DNA of 64,000 nucleotides from Lamellibrachia columna. Its lineage: Eukaryota; Annelida; Polychaeta; Sabellida; Siboglinidae. The stretch lies in contig OY759263.1 in assembly GCA_963662155.1 (NCBI GenBank), positions 44,352,002 to 44,416,001 on the forward strand. Reading direction: 5' to 3'. Shown piece by piece: positions 35,771-47,074 of this stretch; positions within the stretch are counted from its first letter, which is position 1; each line of letters opens with the position of its first letter. The notes beneath the pieces were generated by a model. That model was not told the origin of the DNA and searched no databases. It saw only the letters and a list, made by a program, of their open reading frames with translations. The translations under genes were made by a program, and so were the position numbers.

Positions 35771-36239
35771 GAGACTACTTTAGACGATTGTACAATTTAA
35801 CAAATGCAAATTTAGACTGGAAATCGAATAGAAGAACGAGAATTTGACAGATCCGGTGAAAAACGTTGTGTTTCACCTTCGATTTATTGGTCTGTCTTTT
35901 ATTGTCGTAAAGCGACCTGTATATGTCGTAAAACTGGCATAACCCATACACAGTGTTTTACATTCCTTTATTGTTATTCAGTTTCACATAGATACATTAG
36001 ACCGAGCTACATATTATGTAACTCTATGCCCAACGACATAGTCATAGACATATGCCCTGGCATGGGCCTACTTCCTATCTGCTACGCGTCCATTTATATC
36101 GGTGCTTATACTTCAAAATCATTCATTTTTGATTCTTCCAGCCTCCGAAAATCGTTGGATATTTTCTAAACCTAGGCAATATTAAATGTATGTAAATAAT
36201 AAATATAATAAAATAATAAAAAATAAATGTAAATAAAAG
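35771..36239. other. No recognised feature
   Basis: AT-rich spacer between tRNA-Asn and a LINE; ends in an A/T-rich AATAAA-like run (36185-36240). Confidence 0.45.
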
Positions 36240-38015
36240 AATACCATCTACAATGCAGCGATAACTGCATTTGGCAAGAGAGAAAGACCAAACCAAGACT
36301 GGTTCAATGCTATCCTACATGTTATGGTACCCATCATTGAAACCAAACGAGAAGTCCTACTTGCATACAAACACAATCCTTGCGAGAAGACACTGTCGGA
36401 TCTCAGATCTGCACGGAGCATAGCACAACGCACAGCAAGACGCTGTGCAAATGACTACTGGCTGAAACTGAGCGAGTATCCAAAGCTAAGCCGACTGCGG
36501 AAACGCGGCATGTACGATGGCATCAATTAAGCTGTTGGCCCCACTGTAAGGAAGATGGCTCCACTAAAATTCACACCAGGACAGATGCTCACAGACCGGG
36601 ATAAACAGATGGAGCGATGGGTTGAATATTATTCAGAACTGTACTCCCGAGAAACAGTCGTTACTAATGCTGCTCTCAACGCCATCAGGGACTTGCCTAT
36701 GATGGAGGAGCTGGACAACGAGCCAACAGTCGAGGACCTGAGCAAAGCTATTGACTCCCTTTCATGCGGCAATGCACCAGGATGTGACAGCATACCGCCA
36801 GAAGTGATCAAGTGTGCGAAGCCCGCCTTACTACAGCACCTATATCAACTGCTCTGTCTCTGCTGGAATGAAGGAACAGTCCCTCAAGAAATGCGGGATG
36901 CTACAATAGGCACCTTGTACAAAAACAAAGGCGACCGCAGTGACTGCAACAACTATAGGGTCATATCATTATTGAGCATTGTGGGGAAGGCCTTCGCTCG
37001 GGTCCTGCTAATTAGACTTCAGAAACTTGCTTCACTTGTCACCAGAATCCCAGTGCGGGTTCTGAGCAGGAAGATCCACCATCGATATGATCTTCTCAGT
37101 ACGCCAGCTCCCGGAAAAGTGCAGAGAACAGGGAATGCTCTACGTGGCGTTCATTGACTTAACCAAGGCCTTCGATCTTGTCAGCAGGAAGGGACTCTTC
37201 CGCCTACTTGAGAAGATCGGCTGCCCTCCCAAGCTACGCAGCATGTTGGTCTCCTTCCATGAGAACATGGAGGGTACAGTTGTGTACGATGGTTCGACAT
37301 CGGGTCCCTTCCTTGTAAATAAGATGCTCACTGAGAACACCAAGATGAGAGTCTACCATGCCTGTGTGTTGAGCACCCTCCTCTATGGCAGCGAATCGTG
37401 GACCACATACATGTGCCAGGAGCGCCGCCTCAACACCTTCCACATGCGGTGCCTCAAGCGTATCTTCGGCATCACCTGGCAGGACCGTATCCCCGACATA
37501 TTGGACCGTGCCAGGATCCGCAGCATGTATTCACTGCTGAGCCAGAGACGTCTGCGCTGGTTGGGCCATGTACGGCGCATGGGGGACGGCCGCCTGCCGA
37601 AAGACATCCTCTATGGACAACTCACCAGTGGCGCGAGGCCAGTGGGGCGTCCAGCCCTCATATTCAAGGACGCCTGCAAGCGTGACATGAAGGCCTGTGA
37701 CATCAGCCCCAAAGGCTGGGGAGCAGTGGCCGAAGACCGCACTGCTTGGCGTCAGGCAACACGCAGAGCATTGAAAGGGCAGATGAAAAGAAACACCAGC
37801 ATGCGGCTGAGAAGAGGATGCGGCGAACACAAAAAGCAGCACTACCACCACTGTCATCCTGTTTCGCCTGCTTTGGCTGCGGCAAGGACTGCCACTCAAG
37901 AATCGGCCTTCACCGCCACAGTGGACGCTGCCAAAATTCGACAAGTTGACAACGGGGCGCAGCAGCATCGTCTCTTCGAGACTACGCTCTGCCTACTACT
38001 AAATAAAAAGGATAC
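36240..38015 (+). mobile_element. Decayed LINE with RT and C-terminal zinc finger
   Basis: The plus strand encodes a 5'-truncated non-LTR retrotransposon. A thumb-less N part (RARSIAQRTARRCANDYW-type) is followed by the RT fingers (GNAPGCDSIPPEVIK, IGTLYKNKGDRSDCNNYR, ISLLSIVGKAFARVLL), a palm A segment (YVAFIDLTKAFDLVSRKGL), then an abrupt jump after STSGPF that deletes the F/YADD-containing region. Then come MRVYHACVLSTLLYGSESW, RRLRWLGHVRRMGDG and a C-terminal CFGCGKDCHSRIGLHRH zinc finger in another frame. In-frame stops (near 36528 and 37060) and frameshifts show it is dead. Confidence 0.88.
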
Positions 38016-38712
38016 CGGATTACCTTGTCCGAGGAGCTAAGTCTGTTTGAGGGTTCAGCCTACAGTTACATTTCCCATTGGTGGCTATGCTAACGTTTTG
38101 TATGATTATAAGAAAACGTGATCATCAAAAATGCTAAAAGTTTTTACCAGCCGCTTTCATCATCCCACTGACGTGCTGGTGGAGTTTTGTCAAAAACTAA
38201 CTCTTGTTCTGTATGTGCTATACCCGTCAAAGTTTACCAATATTGGCACGAATTATGACGCACACGTGTCCATAGTGGCCCAAAAAATCACAAATATCCT
38301 TCCGCCTATTAAAATCATCTAAAAATCCACCATTTGACTCTCAACAGCTTCCACCAGCAAACCTGGCAATGTCCCTGCTCAAATGCACTATGTCAGATCG
38401 TATACATTTTTAAAACTTCCTACATCCAAACTTACTATGCCCTACATTCGTCTGTAGCACACCAGGAAGTCTAACTGAGGCATGACCCCTTGAATGCCGG
38501 TGAGCGCCATTGCAACAACGGTTCGCAGGCAATGGCCTGGTGTCGCCATCTGCTGATTATTTAAGTTAGCTGATGTTTTGTTATTTACTGAACCTTGCAC
38601 AACATAGCAATTTCACAGAAAAAATACTTATACATAATAATATTTAATATGTATGTATATATATATATATATATATTCATATAAAATATAATAGGAAATT
38701 AAAAACGTGAGT
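38016..38712. other. No recognised feature
   Basis: AT-rich sequence with a short (AT)n tract at 38656-38676; no gene supported. Confidence 0.45.
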
Positions 38713-38783
38713 GGAGATGCCGGGGATTGAACCCGGGGCCTTTCACATGCAAAGCGAACGCTCTACCGCTGAGCTACATCCCC
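38713..38783 (-). tRNA. tRNA-Ala (TGC)
   Basis: The minus strand gives a 71-nt cloverleaf starting GGGGATGTAGCTCAGCGG and ending CCCCGGCATCTCC. Acceptor GGGGATG pairs with CATCTCC with one G-T. The D arm is GCTC/GAGC, the anticodon stem TTCGC/GTGAA, the loop TTTGCAT with anticodon TGC, and the T arm CCGGG/CCCGG with loop TTCAATC. It resembles metazoan tRNA-Ala and looks functional. Confidence 0.97.
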
Positions 38784-39486
38784 TCTTGCTACACTGCGCC
38801 CGTAGATGATAATATATTGTAATCGCACCTTAGTCTCGCTAGTCGCATCTCAGTACTACTGGTATAAATAGACCAAAGCCATTTTCATAGTAGGTTATGT
38901 CTTAACGGATTTTTGTTCTGGCATGCTATAAGTGTTTACGAGTGTATCGTGTCTACAGAAAGTGTTCAGTTACTACCCTCTTCTTACGATGGGGCGGCAT
39001 GTTCGCGCTAATTAACGACTGTACTGCACACCGCCCGACCGTCGCAGCGTAGACAATCAGGAGGTGTGCGGCTAGCTTCAGATGATGCGTTTTGCATATA
39101 ACGTCTTGTCTAGGCAAAGTCAATAGCCATACAATATGGCTGTTGCTGTTGTATAGGCGAAGGACCCGCTCGTCAAATACGTACGCATTTTCATGAAACG
39201 TGAAACCTTACAAAACGCTATAAACATATAGCAATAAACACGTATTTCATGTAGACCCCTATGTATGCATTCTTATATGTATATCACTAAAGTTACCTGA
39301 CAATAACCATGTAAAAGTGTGAAATTATTACCTTTTTGTCAGAGTTACATCATTAATCATCCCCCTACAAACTACTAACTTACAAACGGGTGTTTTATTT
39401 ATGACTGTGCTGCTGGCCCACTCTGGCCTCATTCTAAACGAAATCGCGTTAGAACATGTGACCCAAAGGCAACATCACGTGCACAT
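38784..39486. other. No recognised feature
   Basis: Unrecognised sequence downstream of tRNA-Ala (relative to the plus strand); no ORF of interest. Confidence 0.45.
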
Positions 39487-39610
39487 TCAGGGGCGGATCC
39501 AGGGGTTAGAAAAGGGGGGGTCCAAGGTAATGTATGAAGCGAAGAAGGTGGGTGTGGGAGGGGGTATCCCCCTTCCGAAACATTTGACGTTTTTTTTAAG
39601 ATAAAACAGT
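39487..39610. repeat. GGCGGATCCAGG-type dispersed repeat
   Basis: CAGGGGCGGATCCAGGGG at 39488 and the G/C hairpin GGGAGGGGGTATCCCCCTTCC near 39557. The GGCGGATCCAG motif recurs in reverse at 45231-45241, and the hairpin arrangement at 10410. Probably copies of one unclassified element family. Confidence 0.5.
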
Positions 39611-40724
39611 TGAAATTGTGCAATTTGGGACACCCATAATCTGGTTTTAAGCGAGTTAGGGCCTAATGTAATCAACCCAAAATTCAGACATGCGACATCG
39701 TACGAATTGTCCGTATACAATACGGATTTTTTTGGAGAAATACGGCCTTCGGTCATGTCCCGCTTTAATACAGATTTGCTCAATATATAAAAATCGTGAT
39801 AAAATAATACTATGTATTTTCTTGTATTCGCCACATAAGTGTAACTTCGAATGTCAAATTTACAGTAGACGGGGTGCAACTATTTTTGAGTCTAGAGTTT
39901 CGGCAAAACGCAGCGGATTTTGTTTCGTTTAACCTGTAGGTAGGCCTGTTCCAACGAATAAAATGCGGTGTGTCTGAAAATGTCGAAACGAAAAGACAAC
40001 ATTAAACATCTGTCATGTGCCATTTATTGAAATATTTACTAAAACAACTATAGTAATGCAAATGTTTAATAAAAACGAGTATGCTACAATTGACTAAAAC
40101 TAAAAGTAATCGTCTTAATTCTGCATCGGCAGTATTGTAAACTAGAGGCACGGTAGTGCAGTAATAGTAAAACTATATATTTATTCGTACGACAATGCCC
40201 ACAATTCAATTAAAATTGAAGTATCTTTGCACACAAACAGACTAACACGTATTTGACTAAAAAGTGCTACACGCTTTCTTTATATTATTCAGCACATATT
40301 TTGCCTGTGTTTGATTGTTTCTCACCCAGTCCCTTCTAATAGTGGTTCTTAATTATATAATAAAAGTTGCTAGGTTTCATATTACAGAAATTTTAATCTA
40401 AAACTACTCTGTATAAAGCGCGCCATTCGATTCATGATCTGAATTTGAATCGGGAGACATTCTGCTAAAAGTAGTAGTAGAACTATATAACAACACTGAG
40501 TGCAAACTGGTACATTAAAATGTTTCCTGATACCTTTGCGCCATGTAAATTAAAACGCATCATAGAAATACATACACCATAGAACGAGGAACAGTATGAC
40601 ATAACTAACTGAAGTTATGTACTTATATTACAAACTCAAAAATGTAAATGTAGTGAATAACACATCCGCCTTTCATGCCAAAGCTCTGAATTCAAGACTC
40701 AAACCGGACACGATGCATTTGGTG
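39611..40724. other. No recognised feature
   Basis: AT-rich sequence with no supported gene or element. Confidence 0.45.
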
Positions 40725-41185
40725 TATAAACCTGGCTCTCAATATTGTTGACTGTGTGTGTCCCTCGTAACTTGGAGATCACGTTAATGTCGGTCCCATC
40801 TCAATTTGGGAAGTTAAAGAATCACTGAAGTCAGCTTGGCGATAAAGTTCTGAATAGGCTAACACATTGAATGAGACTTCAAAAGACCATAACTTTCTAA
40901 CCACAATATAATTATAAACACTGTAGCCAGTTAATAGAACGTTGCTGGATACTCTGTTTATATCAGCTGTATTTTAATAACTTTTGTTCATCAGCAGATC
41001 TGTTAATCATTACACAACAAGCTCCATAGATAGGTGGTCACAAAACAGGATTGCCAGATCGCGCAGGTAGTGCTTGGTCGATCATACTATACGCTTGATA
41101 TATGTCTGAGTTCCTCTTTTAAAGCTTGGAGGCCATGGGCCTGACATTCTCCAAAACTTTCTTGATGATGATGAATGCGATGATG
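40725..41185. repeat. Direct repeat, copy 1 (~460 bp)
   Basis: Shares a long collinear block with 44612-45150 at roughly 90% identity by eye, including CACTGTAGCC, GAACGTTGCTGGATAC, CATCAGCAGATCTGTTAATC and CGCGCAGGTAGTGCTTGGTC. No coding frame. Confidence 0.9.
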
Positions 41186-42578
41186 GTATGTGACGAAGTG
41201 AGACTGGTTAGCAGCCCTTGACCCTTCGTCCTGGTCCCAACTGCTAGTCCATGCAACCTCCTCGTAGTGTCTCATAGTTATCAATGTGAGAACACAACAG
41301 AAACTCCTTCGGTTATTCTTATGTTGCACGTATAGCAGCCAAGGTTGCTCAAAACAGAAGGACTAACATCCAGCAGGTTCATACCTATTTCTGATTCATG
41401 GTTTCATTTTCTTGGAAATAGAATACCCCAGAAACTGCCAATTACACATGTATATGTTCCACAGTTTCATATTTTTGGGAAATAGAATTTCCCAGAAACT
41501 GTTCCATAAAATAGTATTCCCCACCCATCTTCGGAGTGTGCATTTTTCTGAAATCAGAAGCTTGTTTGGTAAATGCAATTTTTTAATAATACTTATTGAA
41601 TAAACAAATAACTACAATGTAACATAATATATTCTGCAAAATCAACCATGTTTCAAAGGCGTTACTATGGAGAAATTGGCAGTAATCAGTAGAAGATAAT
41701 TTTTTTTCATGAAATATAATTTTTATATAACTGGTCCCTATACCCGACAATTCAATCTTTTAAATACCGGTCAGAGTTGGTTTATGAATGTCATTTAACT
41801 GCCAATAATGATGCAATTTATGCCCTATTAGGTTCGGAGAGGATGAGGAGAAACGTGGATTTGTTCCAGTTGAGCACTCTCTTAACCAATATTAAGACAG
41901 TTTGCTAGTGTGTTGGCCGACCAAAAACCAGCCAATGGTTGCGCCACACCTCGGCGGCGAACTCAACAAATACCGCAGTTGCATTTAATCCAATAAAAGG
42001 GCTAAATGATAAGAACACGATCTTTGTTGCTTTATAAATTATATTGTCATTAATTATTAAATTGTGTAGATGTATATTAAACAATTCGGGTACAATGCTA
42101 TCTGTCTGTGTGTGTGACAAGTGTTTTATCGAAGAACTATAGCACACGTCAGTTGCCAAAAATAGTCGGCCTGCAGAGCAATAACCAGGCGGAGGCGGGA
42201 CATCCCAGAATACCGAAAGCGTTTCCACAAAAGTTACAGCCTTAATAGTAGAAAAGCACACGTCATTTCGCAACAGGGCTTTTCAACGAAACCATTAGAC
42301 CACTGTAGATGTGTTGTTAGCTGTTGTTAGCGGCAACGAGCAAACCAAAATCAGTATTTTGTTGACTTCGTGTACGTACGACTGTGGCGCAATTGTGCCC
42401 CTTCACGTTGCAGGTTTGTAGTTGCTTTCACTTTCCATATCATTTTCTTTTTTCTTCTTTTGTGAATTTTATGTTGTGCATATTTATAATAATACCAAAA
42501 TGCATAAAACGTAGATTCTGACTAGACCTGGGTCCAAGTACATTTTATGAGTACGAGTACATTGGTGATGGCTGAGTG
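41186..42578. other. No recognised gene
   Basis: Contains two copies about 65 bp apart of GGAAATAGAATWYCCCAGAA(ACTG) (41416, 41480). A 122-codon minus frame (41905-42273) has no recognisable motif. Confidence 0.4.
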
Positions 42579-44194
42579 GGGGAGGCTGGGGTGCATTGGG
42601 AAAAAAATTCTTTTGGACATCTTGTGCACACTCAATATTTGTAATATATATTGAATTCTTTTGTAAATTCACACGTTTATCAAGCACACATTTTGTCCCA
42701 TGTACTGCATCATTGGGGTGCATTGGGACAGCTACTGGGGCGCATTGAGACACTAGGTAGACCTATCCAGCTTGATTGAACTTACGTACAGCAAACATCG
42801 CATTTGTATACAATAATTACTAGAGCGTCACATTCAACACAATCAACTTCGAAGCAAACGTCAGGCTATAATTTGGGACGATAATCATACTTATTTAGGA
42901 AACCAGTAGCCTACAATGAACTGATGCTGGCTAACTAGAAATACTTGCCCAAGTCTAGATACAAAAAATGCACTGTGCACGTGAACTTACGTACAGCAAA
43001 CATTGCATTTGGATACACTAATTACTAAAGCCCCACGTTCAATACAATCAACTTCGAAGCACATTCCGGGCCATAATTTGGGGCAATACCATCATATTTG
43101 TTTCGGCAACCAGTAGCCTACAATGAGTTGATGCTGGCTAACATCTGGTAGTAAAAATACTCGCTCAAACCTTGATCAAAAATTAACAGTTTCACTGTGC
43201 GCTTGGCACCACCTTTGGTAATTGGCGTTGGTAGTTTCAGAATGATGTCCTCAAAGTCAATTTCATCAATATCTTCCTTTTCTGGGATGACAAACAGAGC
43301 ACCCTTCATCTTAGTAGGCTGACAAACAAGAAACTTGACCTCCAAGATATCATTCTCGTTTGGCCCTTGCAAGACCTCACAGATGATTTGAGAAACTGCC
43401 CTTTTAGATGAATACTTTGTAAGGACGATGTCACCGTTCTTCTCATCTTCCTTCAGTGGTTTTTGTTTGTCTTCCTCAACGTCAGATTCAAATGATTCTT
43501 CATAATCATCTGAATCATCAACAGTGAGCGGAGCGTTCACTGCCTGACAAAACTGTTGTTTTCTTTGACATCCTTGTCTTGGGTTTATCGACAACTGGCT
43601 TGGACGTCTTTGTTTTCCTATTTTCCCTCTGCCTTATACCTTCTACCAATTGTTGCTTCACAGTGTCTTACATTTCTTTCTACTTGTCTTCTTCCTAGCT
43701 CCAGCCTTCAGGTAGGGCTTCACATCCTCAGGTGTAAAAGGTCTGTCATTGTTTTGCGATCGCGTATAATACATGTACATATGGACATATTCATTGGGGT
43801 GTATTAGGACGCTGTCCCAATACACCCCAATGAATATGTCCCAAAACACACCATGTGCATACCATGTGCTTAAAATTCAAATAATGTTAATATATACATT
43901 AGAAATGAGTCATCTACGATATGAAATTATGCCTTAGTTCAACTTGATTTACTTGCACTATTACGGCTGTCTGTTTCACTAAGTGGCGAAGTACAAACAG
44001 AGGCAACTCTTAGTATTAAAATGCTTGTCTAACTACCTGTAAATCATAATTATATTTGCACGTCTTGCTCAGTGGTACTTTTGTTATAAAATCAAGATGG
44101 CGAACACCCACTTTGTTACTGATGACGTCACTGGGGATTTCCTGCACGAAATATAACTATTGGAGGGGGTGTCCCAATGCACCCCAGTCTCCCC
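42579..44194 (-). mobile_element. Degenerate pogo/Tigger-like DNA transposon (1.6 kb)
   Basis: Left end GGGGAGGCTGGGGTGCATTG and the reverse complement of the right end GGGGAGACTGGGGTGCATTG match over 23 bp with one mismatch; TA follows the right end. On the minus strand two frames encode a C-terminal transposase-like region. 43849-43658 reads RPFTPEDVKPYLKAGARKK (the conserved segment after the DDE domain in Tigger-like transposases). 43594-43118 contains GDIVLTKYSSKRA, LEVKFL, FVIPEKEDIDEIDFEDI, ILKLPTPITKGG, a tail domain common in such proteins. The DDE catalytic part is missing. The terminal motif GGGGTGCATTGGGAC also occurs internally. Confidence 0.6.
43783..43841. repeat. 28-bp near-perfect hairpin inside the transposon
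   Basis: Left arm 43783-43810 and right arm 43814-43841 are reverse complements with one mismatch and a 3-base loop (GCT). Each arm contains CATATTCATTGGGGTGTATT, related to the element's terminal repeat. Confidence 0.95.
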
Positions 44195-44611
44195 TATGAG
44201 TACATTACTAAAAGCTGAGTATGAGTACATTTATATTAGTACGAGTACGTATTGTGTGATATAGTAAAGTATTAGTAATGGTATTTGTACTCCCTAACAT
44301 CCAGACAAACCGCTACGCGTATTCTTTTTTACCCTCTGCCATTTCAATTGTTAACGCTAAATTAGACATAAATCTGTGATTAAATAACCTGTGATTTATA
44401 TTGTATATATGTGATGTGCCAACTCTAAACCTAATGTTCAAGGTTTTGTTTCTATCGTGCTGTTAAATGTCGATCAGCACTGTGATTTCCTGGTCGGACG
44501 AATAAAGTATTATTGTATTATATCATATTGTACCAACTGATATTCCTGACATGTGTAGCGAGATTGGCAAGGTATTCTACATCCTGGTTGATGTTTACCC
44601 ATCTTTTTTAT
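44195..44611. other. No recognised feature
   Basis: GAGTAC-rich short repeats just outside the transposon (also on its left side at 42546-42562), then AT-rich DNA. Confidence 0.4.
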
Positions 44612-45150
44612 GTAAAAACCTGGCTCTCAACATTGTTGAGTGTGTGTCCCTCGTAATTCGGAGATCACATTAATGTCGGTCCCGTCTCAATTTGGGACGT
44701 TAAAGAATCACTGAGGTCAGCTTGGCGATGAAGTTCTGAAAACGCTAACAAATTGAGTGAGACCTCAAAAGATCATAACTTTCTAACCACAATATAATTA
44801 TAAACACTGTAGCCATAGAACGTTGCTGGATACTAGAAACTCTGTTTATATCAGCTGTGTTTTAATAACTTTTGTTTTTATTCCTTCATGCCTTACTACC
44901 TTTAATTCCTTCATCCCTTCCTTTCTGTAGTGAAACAGCTGTGTTTTAATAACGTTTGTTCATCAGCAGATCTGTTAATCATTACACAACAAGCTCCATA
45001 GATAGGTGGTCACAAAACAGGATTGCCAGATCGCGCAGGTAGTGCTTGGTCGATCATACTGTAAGCTTGATATATGTCTGAGTCCCTCTTTTAAAGCTAG
45101 GAGGCCATGGGCCTGACAGTCTCCAAAACATTCTTGGTGATGATGAATGC
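44612..45150. repeat. Direct repeat, copy 2 (~540 bp)
   Basis: Second copy of the 40725-41185 block. It carries an extra ~80-bp segment (about 44876-44957), rich in CCTTC/TTCCTTC and bounded by a duplicated CAGCTGTGTTTTAATAAC, which is a local duplication or insertion. Confidence 0.9.
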
Positions 45151-45179
45151 TCGTCTCCCAGTTGACATTCAATTGCAAT

Positions 45180-45245
45180 GGATTTCTTGATACTCAAAAA
45201 AGGGGGGTCCGGACCCCCTGGACCCCCCCTCTGGATCCGCCTATG
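45180..45245 (-). repeat. GGCGGATCCAG-type repeat, palindromic
   Basis: GGGGGGTCCGGACCCCC (palindromic around TCCGGA) followed by GGACCCCCCCTCTGGATCCG; reverse-oriented relative of 39488. Confidence 0.5.
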
Positions 45246-45651
45246 ACATTGCCCCAAAGCTCAAGAGTGGGGCGGACGATTCTGCCTACGTCGTGTCCTA
45301 GTGGACATGCGTATAAGGGACAATATTGACGATCACTCACTAGTCACCTTGGCGTCGCATATGGCACTAAATGACCACTGCGCTGTGGCAGTCGAGAGGG
45401 ACATCACCAGCAGTATCCCGACTGCTGTGTACACATGTTAGGGTACAGGACAGGTTTGATTTCCTGTATCGCGTCATCGAATGTATTGGGTCTCTCAGCG
45501 GCATTGACCATCTCCCATCTTGCCTTCCATTTGGTAGCTTACGCAGATCACCCGGCATGTCGTTTTGGAACACATTGTACAGGAATCTATAGTGTCAGAT
45601 TCACCTGATGTCTTGGTCTGGGGTACCGGGCCACGTAGTGATTCCGAGCTA
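45246..45651. other. No recognised gene
   Basis: A broken plus-strand frame (about 45270-45430) reads plausible protein-like sequence but is interrupted by stops and unrecognised; likely transposon debris. Confidence 0.35.
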
Positions 45652-45784
45652 CCATAGAAGTCGAGATGGCGTTGGAGTGAACATGTCTGCCAGGGGGTGA
45701 AGTGTAAAGCGCTTTGAGCAGTTCCAAGGACTGGATACTGCGCTATATAAGAACGTACCTTTATTTACCAATAGACGTGTGTTC
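45652..45784 (+). mobile_element. SINE 3'-half inserted in a hAT transposase relic
   Basis: AGTCGAGATGGCGTTGGAGT, TGTAAAGCGCTTTGAGCAG, GGATACTGCGCTATATAAGA then a TTTATTT tail. It matches 29885-29990. It interrupts the minus-strand hAT frame after the ...EMNTRLL segment, so it inserted after that element had landed. Confidence 0.8.
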
Positions 45785-46375
45785 ATTTCATGCAGCAAGT
45801 GATCTACGAACGACAGACACACAGTCATCATCCAATACTGGCTGGGTGTGTCAGTTATATCAGCGAACACGTTCTCACATACGGCTGTTTACCATAATTG
45901 CGCGGCTTGCTTGCATCAATATCAAATCTTCCCGCTAGCTTTACAGCACTGTCAAAGCTAGAATGCATTCCACACTTCTGGGTCGGCCCTCTCTTGCTGC
46001 AGCTGGGAGATAGTAGTGGTTGCCTCTTTGGCAGAGGTTACATTGTTTGGACTGTAGGAAAATGATCAGAGGAAGCCCATTTTGCTCAATGGTCACTAGT
46101 GTTATGTTGAAGTCAACATGTTTGACGGACAACAAGTAGCATCTTGTTTTCCCGTTCCCATCTTCTTCCAAGTATTCAAGAGCAGTGACTACAGCAGTGA
46201 ATGCAGACTTGAATGTCAACAGAGCGTTCGCACGACTGGAACATCTTATATCACAGAGCGATTGCAGATTTGTTATAGTGTTCACACCAGCCTGGACATC
46301 CTCGCCTAACTCGAGATCAGCCTGAAAGGCATCCCGACAGTCGTATCCGCCATTATTAAACATGGCATCCGTCAA
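45785..46375 (-). pseudogene. hAT transposase relic (P52rIPK/ZMYM1-like)
   Basis: Minus-strand frames contain LQSLCDIRCSSRANALLTF, AFTAVVTALEYLEEDG, LLSVKHVDFNITLVTIEQ, FLQSKQCNL and, after a frame change, DTPSQYWMMTVCLSFVDHL and EMNTRLL. This order matches the C-terminal half of hAT transposases of the DUF4371 type (the 52-kDa repressor-like proteins), where a W of the TRWSSRA motif has become C. The downstream dimerisation domain is cut by the SINE at 45652-45784. Non-functional. Confidence 0.65.
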
Positions 46376-47074
46376 AACAAAGCTGGAATCACCACGAGAG
46401 GAACGGCTGATTCTTTCCTAAAACGGTACCTAGGGGACTAGTTGTTACAATTTTCAGTCTAAGTAATTTTTTTGTGAAAAGCATGTTAGATGCATTATTT
46501 CTGTCAACGTATACACTAAATTTATTATTCATGTTAATAAACTGTACCGTACCATTACTATTTCATATTGTAGTTAGGTAGATATGTGAAGTTTCCCAGG
46601 CGCGGTCGACTATAACTAGCCCCATAAGCGGGGCAAGTTGTTACAGCAAAGAACGTGTGGATCACAAAGCAAGTGTAACTCGTACATGTTACTGTTATTA
46701 CATTAACTGCATTATACACACTCATATACTTATACATCTTACAGTGTGCATAACAATATGTAAGGATCAACCCCTGTCTAGTCGTTGTTCGGCGCGTGCG
46801 CGAGATTCAATTCTCGCAAGGTTTGAAATTGGCTCGCCATGTTCACTCACGTCTAGAATGAAATCAGTTGTAACACCAGTTGTCCAGATATCGTCTCGAT
46901 TGGACTTCACGTACATTTCACGATCACATAAATCGCCATTCCGGCACATCAGTACACAGTAACTCGGTAACATCTTTCGTTGAAATTTAAAATGAGTTCG
47001 TAGTTTAGAAACCAAGTATAACTATAACTATAATCACCCAAGACCATCTAACGCATGCGTGAACAGACCGACGC
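46376..47074. other. Unrecognised region
   Basis: A minus frame at 47015-46767 (82 codons, contains LPSYCVLMCRNGDLCDREM and TTDFILDVSEHGEPI) is protein-like but I cannot identify it, and no splice context was established. Otherwise nothing recognised. Confidence 0.3.

Noticed and set aside
40725..45150. Reading the two direct repeats as LTRs of one retrotransposon
   Set aside because: No gag/pol, primer-binding site or polypurine tract between them; the interior holds a DNA transposon relic instead.
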